This document shows positions 9,035 through 17,083 of a stretch of DNA of 64,000 nucleotides, one piece after another (positions within the stretch are counted from its first letter, which is position 1; every line of letters starts with the position of its first letter). The stretch comes from Bacillus sp. FJAT-22090 (GTDB lineage Bacteria; Bacillota; Bacilli; Bacillales_A; Planococcaceae): assembly GCF_001278755.1 (NCBI RefSeq), contig NZ_CP012601.1, positions 186,001 to 250,000 on the forward strand, read 5' to 3'. Under the pieces are notes generated by a model that saw only the letters and a list, made by a program, of their open reading frames with translations, had not been told where the DNA came from and made no database searches. The translations under genes were made by a program, and so were the position numbers.

Positions 9035-9751
9035 TTGGAAGAAAATATTAACCTTCATGATATTTTTAAAGTGATAAAGAAAAGAAAGATTTTGATTTTG
9101 AGTATTTTATTTATAATTGTGACATCCACTGGCTTAATCAGCTATTTTTTTATTACTCCAAGTTATGAAGCATCCACACAAATTTTAATCAATCAAAAGA
9201 AAATGCAAACGGAGAATATCAATACCCAGGATATTGAAACAAATCTGCAATTGATCAACACATATAATGTCATTCTAAAAAGTCCAGTAATTTTATCTAA
9301 AGTTATAGAAAAACTAGATTTGAAAACAACTCCCGAATTACTTACTGATAAAATTTCAGTTACTAGTGAGCAAAACTCCCAAGTAATAAATATTATTGTA
9401 AAAGATTTGAAATTGAAGGGTGCTGTGGATATTGCTAATGCCACTGCTGAAATATTCCAAGAAGAAATTAAACTACTTATGAACGTTGATAATGTCATAA
9501 TTCTATCACCAGCTAGTAATAAGAAAAATATTGATCCAGTTACTCCCAACTTACCTTTAAACATTGCTATTGCTACGATTATAGGTTTACTTGTTGGTAT
9601 AGGTATTACCTTTTTTATAGAATACCTAGATACTTCTATAAAAACAGAACTGGATGTTAGAGAAATAACAAATCTTCCTGTACTAGGTCTAATAAGTCCA
9701 ATCACAATAAGTACAACCAATAATTTAAATAGACGTAAAAGGAAGAGGTGA
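9035..9751 (+). CDS. Wzz/CapA-type chain-length determinant and BY-kinase activator
   Basis: A 238-residue membrane protein with the Wzz topology: a short cytoplasmic N-terminus, TM1 at about 18-40, an extracellular Wzz domain, the proline-rich DPVTPNLPLN motif, TM2 at about 175-197 and a basic cytoplasmic tail. In Firmicutes the tail activates the separately encoded tyrosine kinase, which is the next gene, 7 bases downstream. It would set polysaccharide chain length. The start is TTG at 9035 with AAAGGAGG 12 bases upstream; the intervening ATG at 9025 is out of frame. This is the split CapA/CapB arrangement rather than the fused Gram-negative Wzc. Confidence 0.88.
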   Translation: MEENINLHDIFKVIKKRKILILSILFIIVTSTGLISYFFITPSYEASTQILINQKKMQTENINTQDIETNLQLINTYNVILKSPVILSKVIEKLDLKTTPELLTDKISVTSEQNSQVINIIVKDLKLKGAVDIANATAEIFQEEIKLLMNVDNVIILSPASNKKNIDPVTPNLPLNIAIATIIGLLVGIGITFFIEYLDTSIKTELDVREITNLPVLGLISPITISTTNNLNRRKRKR

Positions 9752-9758
9752 CTTTTAG

Positions 9759-10451
9759 ATGTTTAAGAAAAAAAATAATAGAAATCAGAACAAAAGGAAA
9801 TTGGTAATCTCTACAAACCCAAAATCAATTGTTGCGGAACAATTTCGTACAGTTCGTGCAAACATTAAATTTGCAATGAAGGGAAAGGAATTCAAGACAC
9901 TATTGTTCACTTCAGCATCCGTTGGAGAAGGAAAGTCTACAGTAGCAGCAAATGTTGCTATTTCTTTTGCACAAGAAGGTTTAAAAGTGCTTCTTATTGA
10001 TGCGGATTTAAGAAAACCGACTTTACATTATACATTTAGCATTTTAATTTCCCCTGGTTTTACTAATTTTCTAATGAGTAATTGGAAACTTGAAGATGTT
10101 ATACGTGAATCAGAAATTAAAGGATTACATTTAATAACTAGTGGACCAATACCATCAAATCCTTCAGAGCTTCTAGGGTCCGATTTAATATATGACTTAT
10201 GGAAAAAGATTAAAAGTAGATATGACATCGTTATATTCGATGCTCCCCCAATTCTATCGGTTGCAGATGCACAAATTCTTTCAGAAAAATGTGATGCAAC
10301 TATACTTGTAGTTGATTCTGGTAAAACAGAGAAAAAAAATATTTTAAAAGCAAAGGAAGTTTTAGAAGCATCTAAAGCAAACACAATTGGTGTGATATTA
10401 AATAACTTTATACTAGAGAAGGATCATTACTATTATGAATATTACGGGTGA
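9759..10451 (+). CDS. Tyrosine-protein kinase, CpsD/CapB family (BY-kinase)
   Basis: A 230-residue cytoplasmic bacterial tyrosine kinase. Walker A SASVGEGKST (about 52-61), Walker A' LLIDADLRKP (78-87) and Walker B IVIFDAPP are all intact, and the C-terminus HYYYEYYG gives the tyrosine cluster that is autophosphorylated. With the preceding Wzz-like activator and the PHP phosphatase it forms the phospho-relay that controls polymer length and export. The gene starts 7 bases after the Wzz gene, so translation is probably coupled. Length and motifs match YwqD/EpsB/CapB. Symbols differ between species, so none is given. Confidence 0.92.
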   Translation: MFKKKNNRNQNKRKLVISTNPKSIVAEQFRTVRANIKFAMKGKEFKTLLFTSASVGEGKSTVAANVAISFAQEGLKVLLIDADLRKPTLHYTFSILISPGFTNFLMSNWKLEDVIRESEIKGLHLITSGPIPSNPSELLGSDLIYDLWKKIKSRYDIVIFDAPPILSVADAQILSEKCDATILVVDSGKTEKKNILKAKEVLEASKANTIGVILNNFILEKDHYYYEYYG

Positions 10452-10480
10452 GTTAATGTAACTTGGAAGGTAGGAAATAA

Positions 10481-11389
10481 ATGAAAATTGCTTTTGTTAA
10501 TGACGGGAAATCGTACCTACCAGAGGTAAGGGCTTACGTTGATTTTTTGAATAAACAAAATGGATTCAGTGCTATTGAGGTTAAAAAACATCAAAAAGAA
10601 TTAATAAAAGATTGCGATATTATTTGGAGATTCATGGGATTAGATTTAAAAAAAAATAATAATAATCAATTTCAAATACATGAATATGTTTCCCTATCAG
10701 TAGGCAATTTTGCAAAGCAAAAGGATTTTTTTAAAAGGTATTTAAATAGTAAACCGTCTGGAAGAGTATTTTTGAATGAAAAGCTGTTAAAAAAAATGAA
10801 TTTTAATGATAATATACCTTCTCTAAAAAGAGATATGGGAATATCTGAAGGTTTTTATACAATTAAACAAAAGAAAGAATATGATTTTGTTTATCTAGGG
10901 GACATAAGTCAAACAAGAAATATAGGGTCGTTATTAAATTATTTTAAAACAATAAATAAGGGACAATCTATCCTATTAATAGGTTCTGTAAATGAAGAAA
11001 TATATAAAGAGTTTCATAATGCTGATAATATCGTTTTTACAGGAAAAGTAAATTATGAAGAGGTTCCAAATTTAGCTTCTAAAGCAGTTTATGGTATTAA
11101 TTACGTGCCTAACATTTTTCCTTTCAATATTCAGACATCCACTAAACTTTTAGAATACTGTGCATTAGGTATGAAAATAATTACTACAGATTATAAATGG
11201 GTAAATGAATTTGAAAATAGTAGGGGAGGAAAGTTTTTAAAAATCGATGAGGATTTAAAAAATCTAACAAAGAAAAGAATAGAAGAGTTTGAATTTAAAA
11301 CACCAAACGTAGATGATCTAAAATGGGATAGTATCTTTAATCAAATTGGTCTTGTAAACTTTATTAACTTATCAATAAAGTCTACCTAG
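10481..11389 (+). CDS. Glycosyltransferase, GT4-like
   Basis: A 302-residue protein with the C-terminal half of a GT-B glycosyltransferase: YDFVYLGDISQTRNIGSLL opens the nucleotide-binding domain, ILLIGSVNEEIY and VFTGKVNYEEVPNLAS follow, and KLLEYCALGMKIITTD resembles the acidic E-x7-E region of GT4 enzymes. The N-terminal acceptor domain is divergent. It would add one sugar of the repeat unit on the cytoplasmic face, but donor and acceptor are unknown. GGAAGG lies before the ATG at 10481. The gene and its right neighbour are markedly A+T-rich with many AAAAAA and TTTTTT runs, more so than the flanking housekeeping genes, consistent with horizontal exchange of the serotype-specific core. Confidence 0.75.
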   Translation: MKIAFVNDGKSYLPEVRAYVDFLNKQNGFSAIEVKKHQKELIKDCDIIWRFMGLDLKKNNNNQFQIHEYVSLSVGNFAKQKDFFKRYLNSKPSGRVFLNEKLLKKMNFNDNIPSLKRDMGISEGFYTIKQKKEYDFVYLGDISQTRNIGSLLNYFKTINKGQSILLIGSVNEEIYKEFHNADNIVFTGKVNYEEVPNLASKAVYGINYVPNIFPFNIQTSTKLLEYCALGMKIITTDYKWVNEFENSRGGKFLKIDEDLKNLTKKRIEEFEFKTPNVDDLKWDSIFNQIGLVNFINLSIKST

Positions 11390-11428
11390 TAGTTAATAAT
11401 ATATAGCCGAAAGAGTGAGTAGATAACG

Positions 11429-12625
11429 ATGTATATTTCAAAAAAAAGATTATCTTTAACTCTTATTATCATTACCACTTGCTTTGGAATGCTTAGCTAT
11501 ATTCAGCAAATCAATAATTCATTGGCTTACTTTATTATTATAGTAATAATGTTAACTTGTAGTGTTAACTTATTGGTAAATTTAAAAAAGCAAGAATTAA
11601 TAAATCTTATAAATCATCAGTCCATTATTTGTATACATTTGATTGTAATAATTCTTATACAAATAATAAATGGATTAGAAGGTGAGGTATCTATAACAGA
11701 CGCATTAAAAATTGCGCTATATCCTATAAGTTTTTTATATGCCTGTATTCTTGTCCCAAACTTTCTATTGAAAAATAACTATAAAGATATTTTTTTGAAA
11801 TTCTTAATATACCCAGGAACTCTTTTAAGTATTCTAACATTAATAATATCATTAAAAGTATCTTTAACATATGGGGCTATTAATTTACCTAATTTACAGA
11901 CAGCACAATTTTTTTATGTACATTCGTTTTTGGATTCAAATTATCAAGGAGCAGTTGTTGCTGTTAGTACAGTTTCTTGTATTTTTTATTTATTTCAAAA
12001 AAAAGAGAACAAGATTTTTTATAGTTCTATTTTGTTTGTTAATATAACTAATTTAATAGTCTTGGCATCGAGAGCATCACTTTTAGCAGTTGTTTTATGT
12101 TTTCTTTTAGCAATTATTTTATATGTTTCTAAAGAAAAAAAATATTTAATATTATTATCATTAGCAATAGGAAGCATAATATTTTTATATTTTAAAAAAA
12201 CTATCGAAATTAGTCCATTATTTTATTATAACATTTTTGACGCTGAAAGAGGAAGTACAGGTAGACTTGAGATTTGGAATGAGATTTTACAAAAAAGCTC
12301 CAATAAACTATTAACTGGTTCAGGTAGTAATACAATAGAAATAAGTTCTCTTGGACCTTATGTAGATCTTTCCTCTTCACATAATTCCTTTATAGACTTT
12401 TTATCTATTAATGGACTTATAGCACTCTTAATATATGTAATAGTTATTATAAATGGTGTAAGGAAATCCATGTATTTTGCAAAGAATAATGCAATTTTTA
12501 TTGTTTTGATCTGTATATTTATTCTTATGAATTTTACTACTCATAATCTTGGAGGTATTTCTTATGTTCCTCAAGTCTTTGGGATTCTTTTGGGTTTATC
12601 AATATTACCTGAAGAAGAAAATTAA
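11429..12625 (+). CDS. O-antigen ligase/polymerase-like protein (Wzy)
   Basis: A 398-residue polytopic membrane protein with about ten hydrophobic segments and a larger loop near residues 270-310, the layout of the Wzy/WaaL family. The signature region GSTGRLEIWNEIL followed by GSGSNTIEI and SSHNSFIDFLSINGLIAL matches the Wzy_C consensus, including the conserved histidine. It would polymerise lipid-linked repeat units on the outer membrane face. Position after a glycosyltransferase and before the flippase is usual for a Wzx/Wzy locus. The ribosome binding site (GAAAGAGTGAG) is weak. Base composition is very A+T-rich, as in the preceding gene. Confidence 0.82.
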   Translation: MYISKKRLSLTLIIITTCFGMLSYIQQINNSLAYFIIIVIMLTCSVNLLVNLKKQELINLINHQSIICIHLIVIILIQIINGLEGEVSITDALKIALYPISFLYACILVPNFLLKNNYKDIFLKFLIYPGTLLSILTLIISLKVSLTYGAINLPNLQTAQFFYVHSFLDSNYQGAVVAVSTVSCIFYLFQKKENKIFYSSILFVNITNLIVLASRASLLAVVLCFLLAIILYVSKEKKYLILLSLAIGSIIFLYFKKTIEISPLFYYNIFDAERGSTGRLEIWNEILQKSSNKLLTGSGSNTIEISSLGPYVDLSSSHNSFIDFLSINGLIALLIYVIVIINGVRKSMYFAKNNAIFIVLICIFILMNFTTHNLGGISYVPQVFGILLGLSILPEEEN

Positions 12626-12695
12626 TATATTTAGTACTTAAATGTATATAGAATTGCTTCTAACAACAAATACAAAGTAGAGAAGGAAAAAAACT

Positions 12696-14210
12696 ATAAA
12701 GAAGATAGCTGTTCTCTTAATGATTATAGCGGTTCTGTCCAAAATATCAGGTTTTATGCGTGATATTACGTTAACCTTTTTTTATGGAGCTACATCAATA
12801 AGTGATGCATACATTATCTCAATTACTATAACATCCGTATTGTTTAGTCTTATTATTGCTGGAATATCTACTGCATATATTCCTATGTTTAAACAAATTG
12901 AGCATGATTTAGATGTGAGATCCGCCAAATACTTCACAAATAATTTGATTAACATTCTATTACTTATTACTACAGGTATCATAATAAGTGGACTTTTATT
13001 TTCTAATGTGTTGGTCAAAATTTTTGCTTTAGGTTTTAACAAAGAAACTGTTAATACTGCAGTTTTATTTACCCGTATTGGATTAGTAGGTATATATTTC
13101 ACTAGTCTTACACAAATCTTTATTGGTTACTTACAATTAAATAAGAAATTTGTCATACCAGCTCTCATAGGTTTACCTTTCAATCTAATCGTTATCCTCT
13201 CCATTTTTATAAGCGCCAAAACAAATATTATTATGTTAGCGATTGGTACCGTTCTAGCTGCTTTTATACAACTACTCTTCCTAATACCTTCTCTATATAA
13301 ATCTAACTATCGCTATATGCCATTTATCTCTTTCAAGGATAAAAATATTAAGAAAATGGCAATAATTGCTTTTCCGATTATGATAGGTGTATCTATCGAC
13401 CAAATTAACTTGATGGTAGATAAAACACTTGCTTCTACAATTATGGAAGGTGGAATATCAGCCTTATCTTATGCTAGTCGTTTAAATGATTTTGTCCAAG
13501 GAATATTTGTTTTTTCATTTGTAACAGTAATGTTTCCTCTTATTTCAAAACTGGCCGCAAATAATGAAATGGTTAAATTCAAGAATTCAATTAGTGAAGT
13601 TATTTCATCTGTAATACTCATTGTAGTACCAGCATGTTTTGGGTTAATGATTCTAGCTGAACCTCTTATTAGATTACTATTTGGTCGCGGTAATTTTGAT
13701 GAGAATGCGATACATATGACTTCTGCTGCTATGTTTTACTATGCTGTAGGAATGTTGGGGTATGGAATTCGAGAAATAATTAATCGTTCATTCTATTCTC
13801 TTCAAGATATGAAAACCCCTATGTATAATGCTGCTTTATCTGTCTTATTGAATATTATATTAAATTTAATATTATCTAAATATATGGGAATTAGTGGTCT
13901 AGCACTTGCAACGAGTATTTCAGCGCTTTTTTGTTCATTTCTTTTAGTCATAAGCTTGAGAAAAAAGATTGGACCTTTTGGATTGAGAAGTAATCTAATT
14001 ACTCTATTTAAGGTATTATTAGCCTCTAGCGGAATGGGAATAGTAATTTATGTTTTCAATGAATATATATTAATAGATTGGAATGTTTTTTCCAAAATAT
14101 CGATATCCATACTTATAGGTTGCATCATTTATATTATCTTAATTACATTACTAAAAGTAGAAGAAACAAAGATTTTATATAGGTTTTTAAAAGGGAAATT
14201 CGGATGGTAA
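12696..14210 (+). CDS. MurJ/MviN-type lipid-linked oligosaccharide flippase (probable ATA start)
   Basis: A MOP-superfamily flippase with about 14 hydrophobic segments, likely the Wzx-equivalent that moves lipid-linked repeat units across the membrane. SKISGFMRDITLTFFYGAT near the N-terminus and the Arg/Asn-rich cytoplasmic loop REIINRSFYSLQDMKTPMY are MurJ signatures. The first conventional codon is ATG 12720, but it has no ribosome binding site and removes the KKIAVLL stretch that normally follows the initiator in this family. The frame is open back to a stop at 12678, and AGAAGG at 12681-12686 is correctly spaced for ATA at 12696, giving 504 residues. The product is certain in family; the start is inference. 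Confidence 0.83.
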   Translation: MKKIAVLLMIIAVLSKISGFMRDITLTFFYGATSISDAYIISITITSVLFSLIIAGISTAYIPMFKQIEHDLDVRSAKYFTNNLINILLLITTGIIISGLLFSNVLVKIFALGFNKETVNTAVLFTRIGLVGIYFTSLTQIFIGYLQLNKKFVIPALIGLPFNLIVILSIFISAKTNIIMLAIGTVLAAFIQLLFLIPSLYKSNYRYMPFISFKDKNIKKMAIIAFPIMIGVSIDQINLMVDKTLASTIMEGGISALSYASRLNDFVQGIFVFSFVTVMFPLISKLAANNEMVKFKNSISEVISSVILIVVPACFGLMILAEPLIRLLFGRGNFDENAIHMTSAAMFYYAVGMLGYGIREIINRSFYSLQDMKTPMYNAALSVLLNIILNLILSKYMGISGLALATSISALFCSFLLVISLRKKIGPFGLRSNLITLFKVLLASSGMGIVIYVFNEYILIDWNVFSKISISILIGCIIYIILITLLKVEETKILYRFLKGKFGW

Positions 14211-14246
14211 ATATTGTGAATAAGAAAGGGGAGGTGGGAATAAAGA

Positions 14247-15044
14247 TTGATAACAATTGAGAGAAAAATTTTAAATATAACTATTAAAACTTGTTTCTTT
14301 GTTAAGGAGCATCTCCAAAATGAACCGAGTGTCTCAATAATCGGCTATTCACATTCATTTATGCCCTTGAGTTCACTATCTAGTTATGAAACGCTTCACA
14401 TTGACTTGATGAAAAGTGAAGATGAGCTAATGATGGGTATGAACCAAACAACAAGAAGGCAAGTTAGAAGAGCTGAAGAGAAGGCTTTTGAGCGAGTGGT
14501 AATTGAAAAGCCTACAAATAATGATTTATTAAAATTTCAAACTTTTTATAACAATTTTGCTAAAAATAAAAAAACGCATTCTTGCAATTTATATCATATG
14601 CAAACAATGAAATTGCTTCGTGATCAAAATGCTCTTTTAATTACTTATATTAAACAGGATGAGGAAATTTTATGTTACCGCATCTATATTATAGATGATA
14701 ATGTTGCCATGAATTTATACTCAGCATCACTATTTCGAATGGCTGAAAGCGCAGAGACAAAAAAAATGATGGGTCAAGCAAATCGGTTATTAACTTGGAA
14801 GAGTATCCTATGGTTTAAAAATAAAGGTTACGACGTTTACGATTTTGGGGGATTAACGACTGATCAAAATATACGAAGATTTAAATTTGGGTTTGGAGGA
14901 GAAATTGTTCCTGTATATTTTGGATATCAAGCAAACTCATACGCTGGTTCAATTATATTAAAAATTAGAGATTTGAAATCAGTTATAAGCTCTATTAGGA
15001 ATATAAATGTTTGGCCTATACTTTCAATTACATCTTTTCTATAA
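14247..15044 (+). CDS. FemAB/GNAT-like acyltransferase, paralogue A
   Basis: A 265-residue protein with the GNAT fold arrangement seen in FemAB-like and GNAT_6 proteins: TTRRQVRRAEEKAF, then FQTFYNNFAKNKKTHSCN, then a strand-rich region ending in YDVYDFGGLTTDQNIRRFK and FGFGGEIVPVYFG. The last part resembles the C-terminal domain of aminoacyl-tRNA-dependent FemX enzymes and exopolysaccharide-associated FemAB proteins. It is clearly paralogous to the gene at 18731. It probably adds an acyl or amino-acid group to the polysaccharide or its lipid carrier; substrate unknown. The start is TTG 14247 behind GGGGAGGTGG. It lies 36 bases after the flippase gene. Confidence 0.7.
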   Translation: MITIERKILNITIKTCFFVKEHLQNEPSVSIIGYSHSFMPLSSLSSYETLHIDLMKSEDELMMGMNQTTRRQVRRAEEKAFERVVIEKPTNNDLLKFQTFYNNFAKNKKTHSCNLYHMQTMKLLRDQNALLITYIKQDEEILCYRIYIIDDNVAMNLYSASLFRMAESAETKKMMGQANRLLTWKSILWFKNKGYDVYDFGGLTTDQNIRRFKFGFGGEIVPVYFGYQANSYAGSIILKIRDLKSVISSIRNINVWPILSITSFL

Positions 15045-15063
15045 CAGAAAATGGGGAATCGTG

Positions 15064-16161
15064 ATGAAAATAGTTCAGTTAATCACACATTTAAATGAAA
15101 TTGGTGGAGCTCAAGTACATGTTCGAGACCTTTCGCGTCGTCTATCAAAAGATCATACTGTTCACCTTATTCATGGTGGAGAAAGTACTGTATCTGATGA
15201 CTTGAGGGTAGAAGGGGTTTTCTACATGCATAATCGATTTTTAATACGAGATATACATCTACTTAAAGACTTTTTAGCAATTGTGGAACTAAGAAAAATG
15301 TTGAAAAGAATAAAACCTGATATAGTTGCTATTCATTCTTCAAAGGCAGGGATTGTAGGAAGAATAGCTTGTTGGTCTGCACGAATTCCATGTGTGTTTA
15401 CAGCACATGGTTGGGCTTTTTCAGAAGGTGTAGATTATAGAAAACAATATTTTTATCGAAAAGTAGAAAAGTGGGTTGGAAAATTATCGAAGCAAGTGAT
15501 TACAGTCTGTGATCAAGACCGAAATCTTGCTCTTCGTCATGAAGTGTTGCAGCCAGAAAAAATTATTACGATTCATAATGGAGTAGTGGATACAAGAAAT
15601 GGCATGTTAGAAAGAGATAACAGGGAAGAAGTAAGAATTATTATGGTTGCTCGTTTTGAAAAACCAAAGCAACAATTGGAGCTCATAAAGGCACTCTTGG
15701 TTGTGAAAGAATTAGACTGGCATATGATTTTTGTAGGAGATGGTCGTTTAAAACAAGCATCTGCGCAATTCGTACAGGAAAATAATTTAGGACATAAAGT
15801 TACCTTTCTAGGAAGTCATTCTAACGTGGATGAGCTTTTAAAAAATGCAGATATTTTTGTGCTTACTTCTGCTTGGGAGGGACTTCCATTAAGTATTTTG
15901 GAAGCAATGTCATTTGGACTCCCGATTATCGCTTCCAATGTTGGAGGGGTAAGTGAAGCAGTCAGAGACTCAGAAAATGGGTTTTTGATACAAAATAATT
16001 TAACTGAAATTCTTCCTTTATTAATAGAAGATAAATTACTTCGAAAGAAGATGGGTGAAAAGAGCAGAGAAATATACGAAGCAAGTTTTACTTTTGAAAA
16101 AATGTATGAAAAAACAATTTCTACGTATCTTAATCTACTTAAATTGGGGGAGAATGGTTGA
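15064..16161 (+). CDS. Glycosyltransferase family 4 protein
   Basis: A 365-residue GT-B glycosyltransferase. The N-terminal domain has THLNEIGGAQVHVRDLSRRL, HSSKAGIVGRIACW and FTAHGWAFSEG; the C-terminal donor-binding domain has IIMVARFEKPKQQLELIKAL, FVGDGRLK and ADIFVLTSAWEGLPLSILEA followed by MSFGLPIIASNVGG, the E-x7-E motif of GT4. It is similar in layout to EpsF/EpsD and PelF-type enzymes and would transfer a hexose from a nucleotide sugar. The ATG at 15064 is chosen; GTG 15061 immediately before is possible, and the ribosome binding site (GGGGAA) is modest. Its stop overlaps the next gene's TTG start in TTGA, indicating translational coupling. Confidence 0.88.
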   Translation: MKIVQLITHLNEIGGAQVHVRDLSRRLSKDHTVHLIHGGESTVSDDLRVEGVFYMHNRFLIRDIHLLKDFLAIVELRKMLKRIKPDIVAIHSSKAGIVGRIACWSARIPCVFTAHGWAFSEGVDYRKQYFYRKVEKWVGKLSKQVITVCDQDRNLALRHEVLQPEKIITIHNGVVDTRNGMLERDNREEVRIIMVARFEKPKQQLELIKALLVVKELDWHMIFVGDGRLKQASAQFVQENNLGHKVTFLGSHSNVDELLKNADIFVLTSAWEGLPLSILEAMSFGLPIIASNVGGVSEAVRDSENGFLIQNNLTEILPLLIEDKLLRKKMGEKSREIYEASFTFEKMYEKTISTYLNLLKLGENG

Positions 16162-17066
16162 AGGTATTAGTAACAGGAGCGGCGGGGTTTATTGGTTCTT
16201 ATGTTGTAAGAGCATTAGTAAAAGAAAATTATTCTGTGATTGCTTTAGATAACTTATCTACAGGCAACGAGGGTAATTTAGTTGCAGATGTTCCATTTTA
16301 CAAGATGGATATTACAAATAGTGAATTAGAAGCTGTTTTTCGAATTGAAAGACCAGACTATGTTATTCATTTAGCTGCTCAATCATCTGTATTAAATTCA
16401 ATGATTAATCCTATGGATGACTGCCAAGCAAATTTGGTTGGTACACTTAATATTCTGCGATTATGTAAACAATTTGAAGTGAAAAAATGTATTTTCGCAT
16501 CTACTGCAGCAGTTTATGGAAATCCAAGTATCTTACCAGTTACAGAGGAGAGTAAACTTGCGACTCTTTCTTTTTATGCTTTATCTAAACTTTCTGCAGA
16601 AAAATATGTTCAGTTATATGAAAATCTTTTTGGTTTAAAAAGCTGTATATTACGTTTTTCAAATGTGTATGGTCCTATGCAAGCAGGTGGAGTAATTACA
16701 AGCCTTCTTAATCGTCTATTAAATGGGGAAGATCCAGTTATTTTTGATGGTAATCAAACGAGAGATTTTATATATGTGAAAGATGTAGCAAAAGCTTGCT
16801 TACAATCATTAATAGTGGATAAGACAGGTATCTTTAATATTAGTTCTTCAACGGAAATATCCATACAACAATTATATGAGGAATTATCGAGGCTTACGGG
16901 AGTTGAGTCTAACCCTATTTACGAATCGATACGAGATGGAGAGATTGAAAGAAGTGTTCTTTCTAATGAAAAAGCTATAGCGTCCCTGAATTGGAGCCCA
17001 ACATATAGTTTTGTTGATGGATTGGAAGAAACAATTACGCACTATGCCAATTTAAAACTTTCTTAG
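16158..17066 (+). CDS. NAD-dependent epimerase/dehydratase (GalE-like)
   Basis: A 302-residue extended short-chain dehydrogenase that supplies or converts a nucleotide sugar for the polymer. The Rossmann motif VTGAAGFIGS is at 4-13, the catalytic Ser/Thr lies in ASTAAVYGN, the Tyr-x3-Lys pair is in YALSKLSAEKY, and FSNVYGP follows. It is slightly shorter than GalE and resembles UDP-glucose or UDP-GlcNAc 4-epimerases, but dehydratases cannot be excluded. The TTG start at 16158 has GGGGGAG upstream and overlaps the preceding stop by four bases. The next gene begins 17 bases after its stop behind AAAGGAGG, so this is one operon. Confidence 0.88.
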   Translation: MKVLVTGAAGFIGSYVVRALVKENYSVIALDNLSTGNEGNLVADVPFYKMDITNSELEAVFRIERPDYVIHLAAQSSVLNSMINPMDDCQANLVGTLNILRLCKQFEVKKCIFASTAAVYGNPSILPVTEESKLATLSFYALSKLSAEKYVQLYENLFGLKSCILRFSNVYGPMQAGGVITSLLNRLLNGEDPVIFDGNQTRDFIYVKDVAKACLQSLIVDKTGIFNISSSTEISIQQLYEELSRLTGVESNPIYESIRDGEIERSVLSNEKAIASLNWSPTYSFVDGLEETITHYANLKLS

Positions 17067-17083
17067 CACGAAAGGAGGATCAC

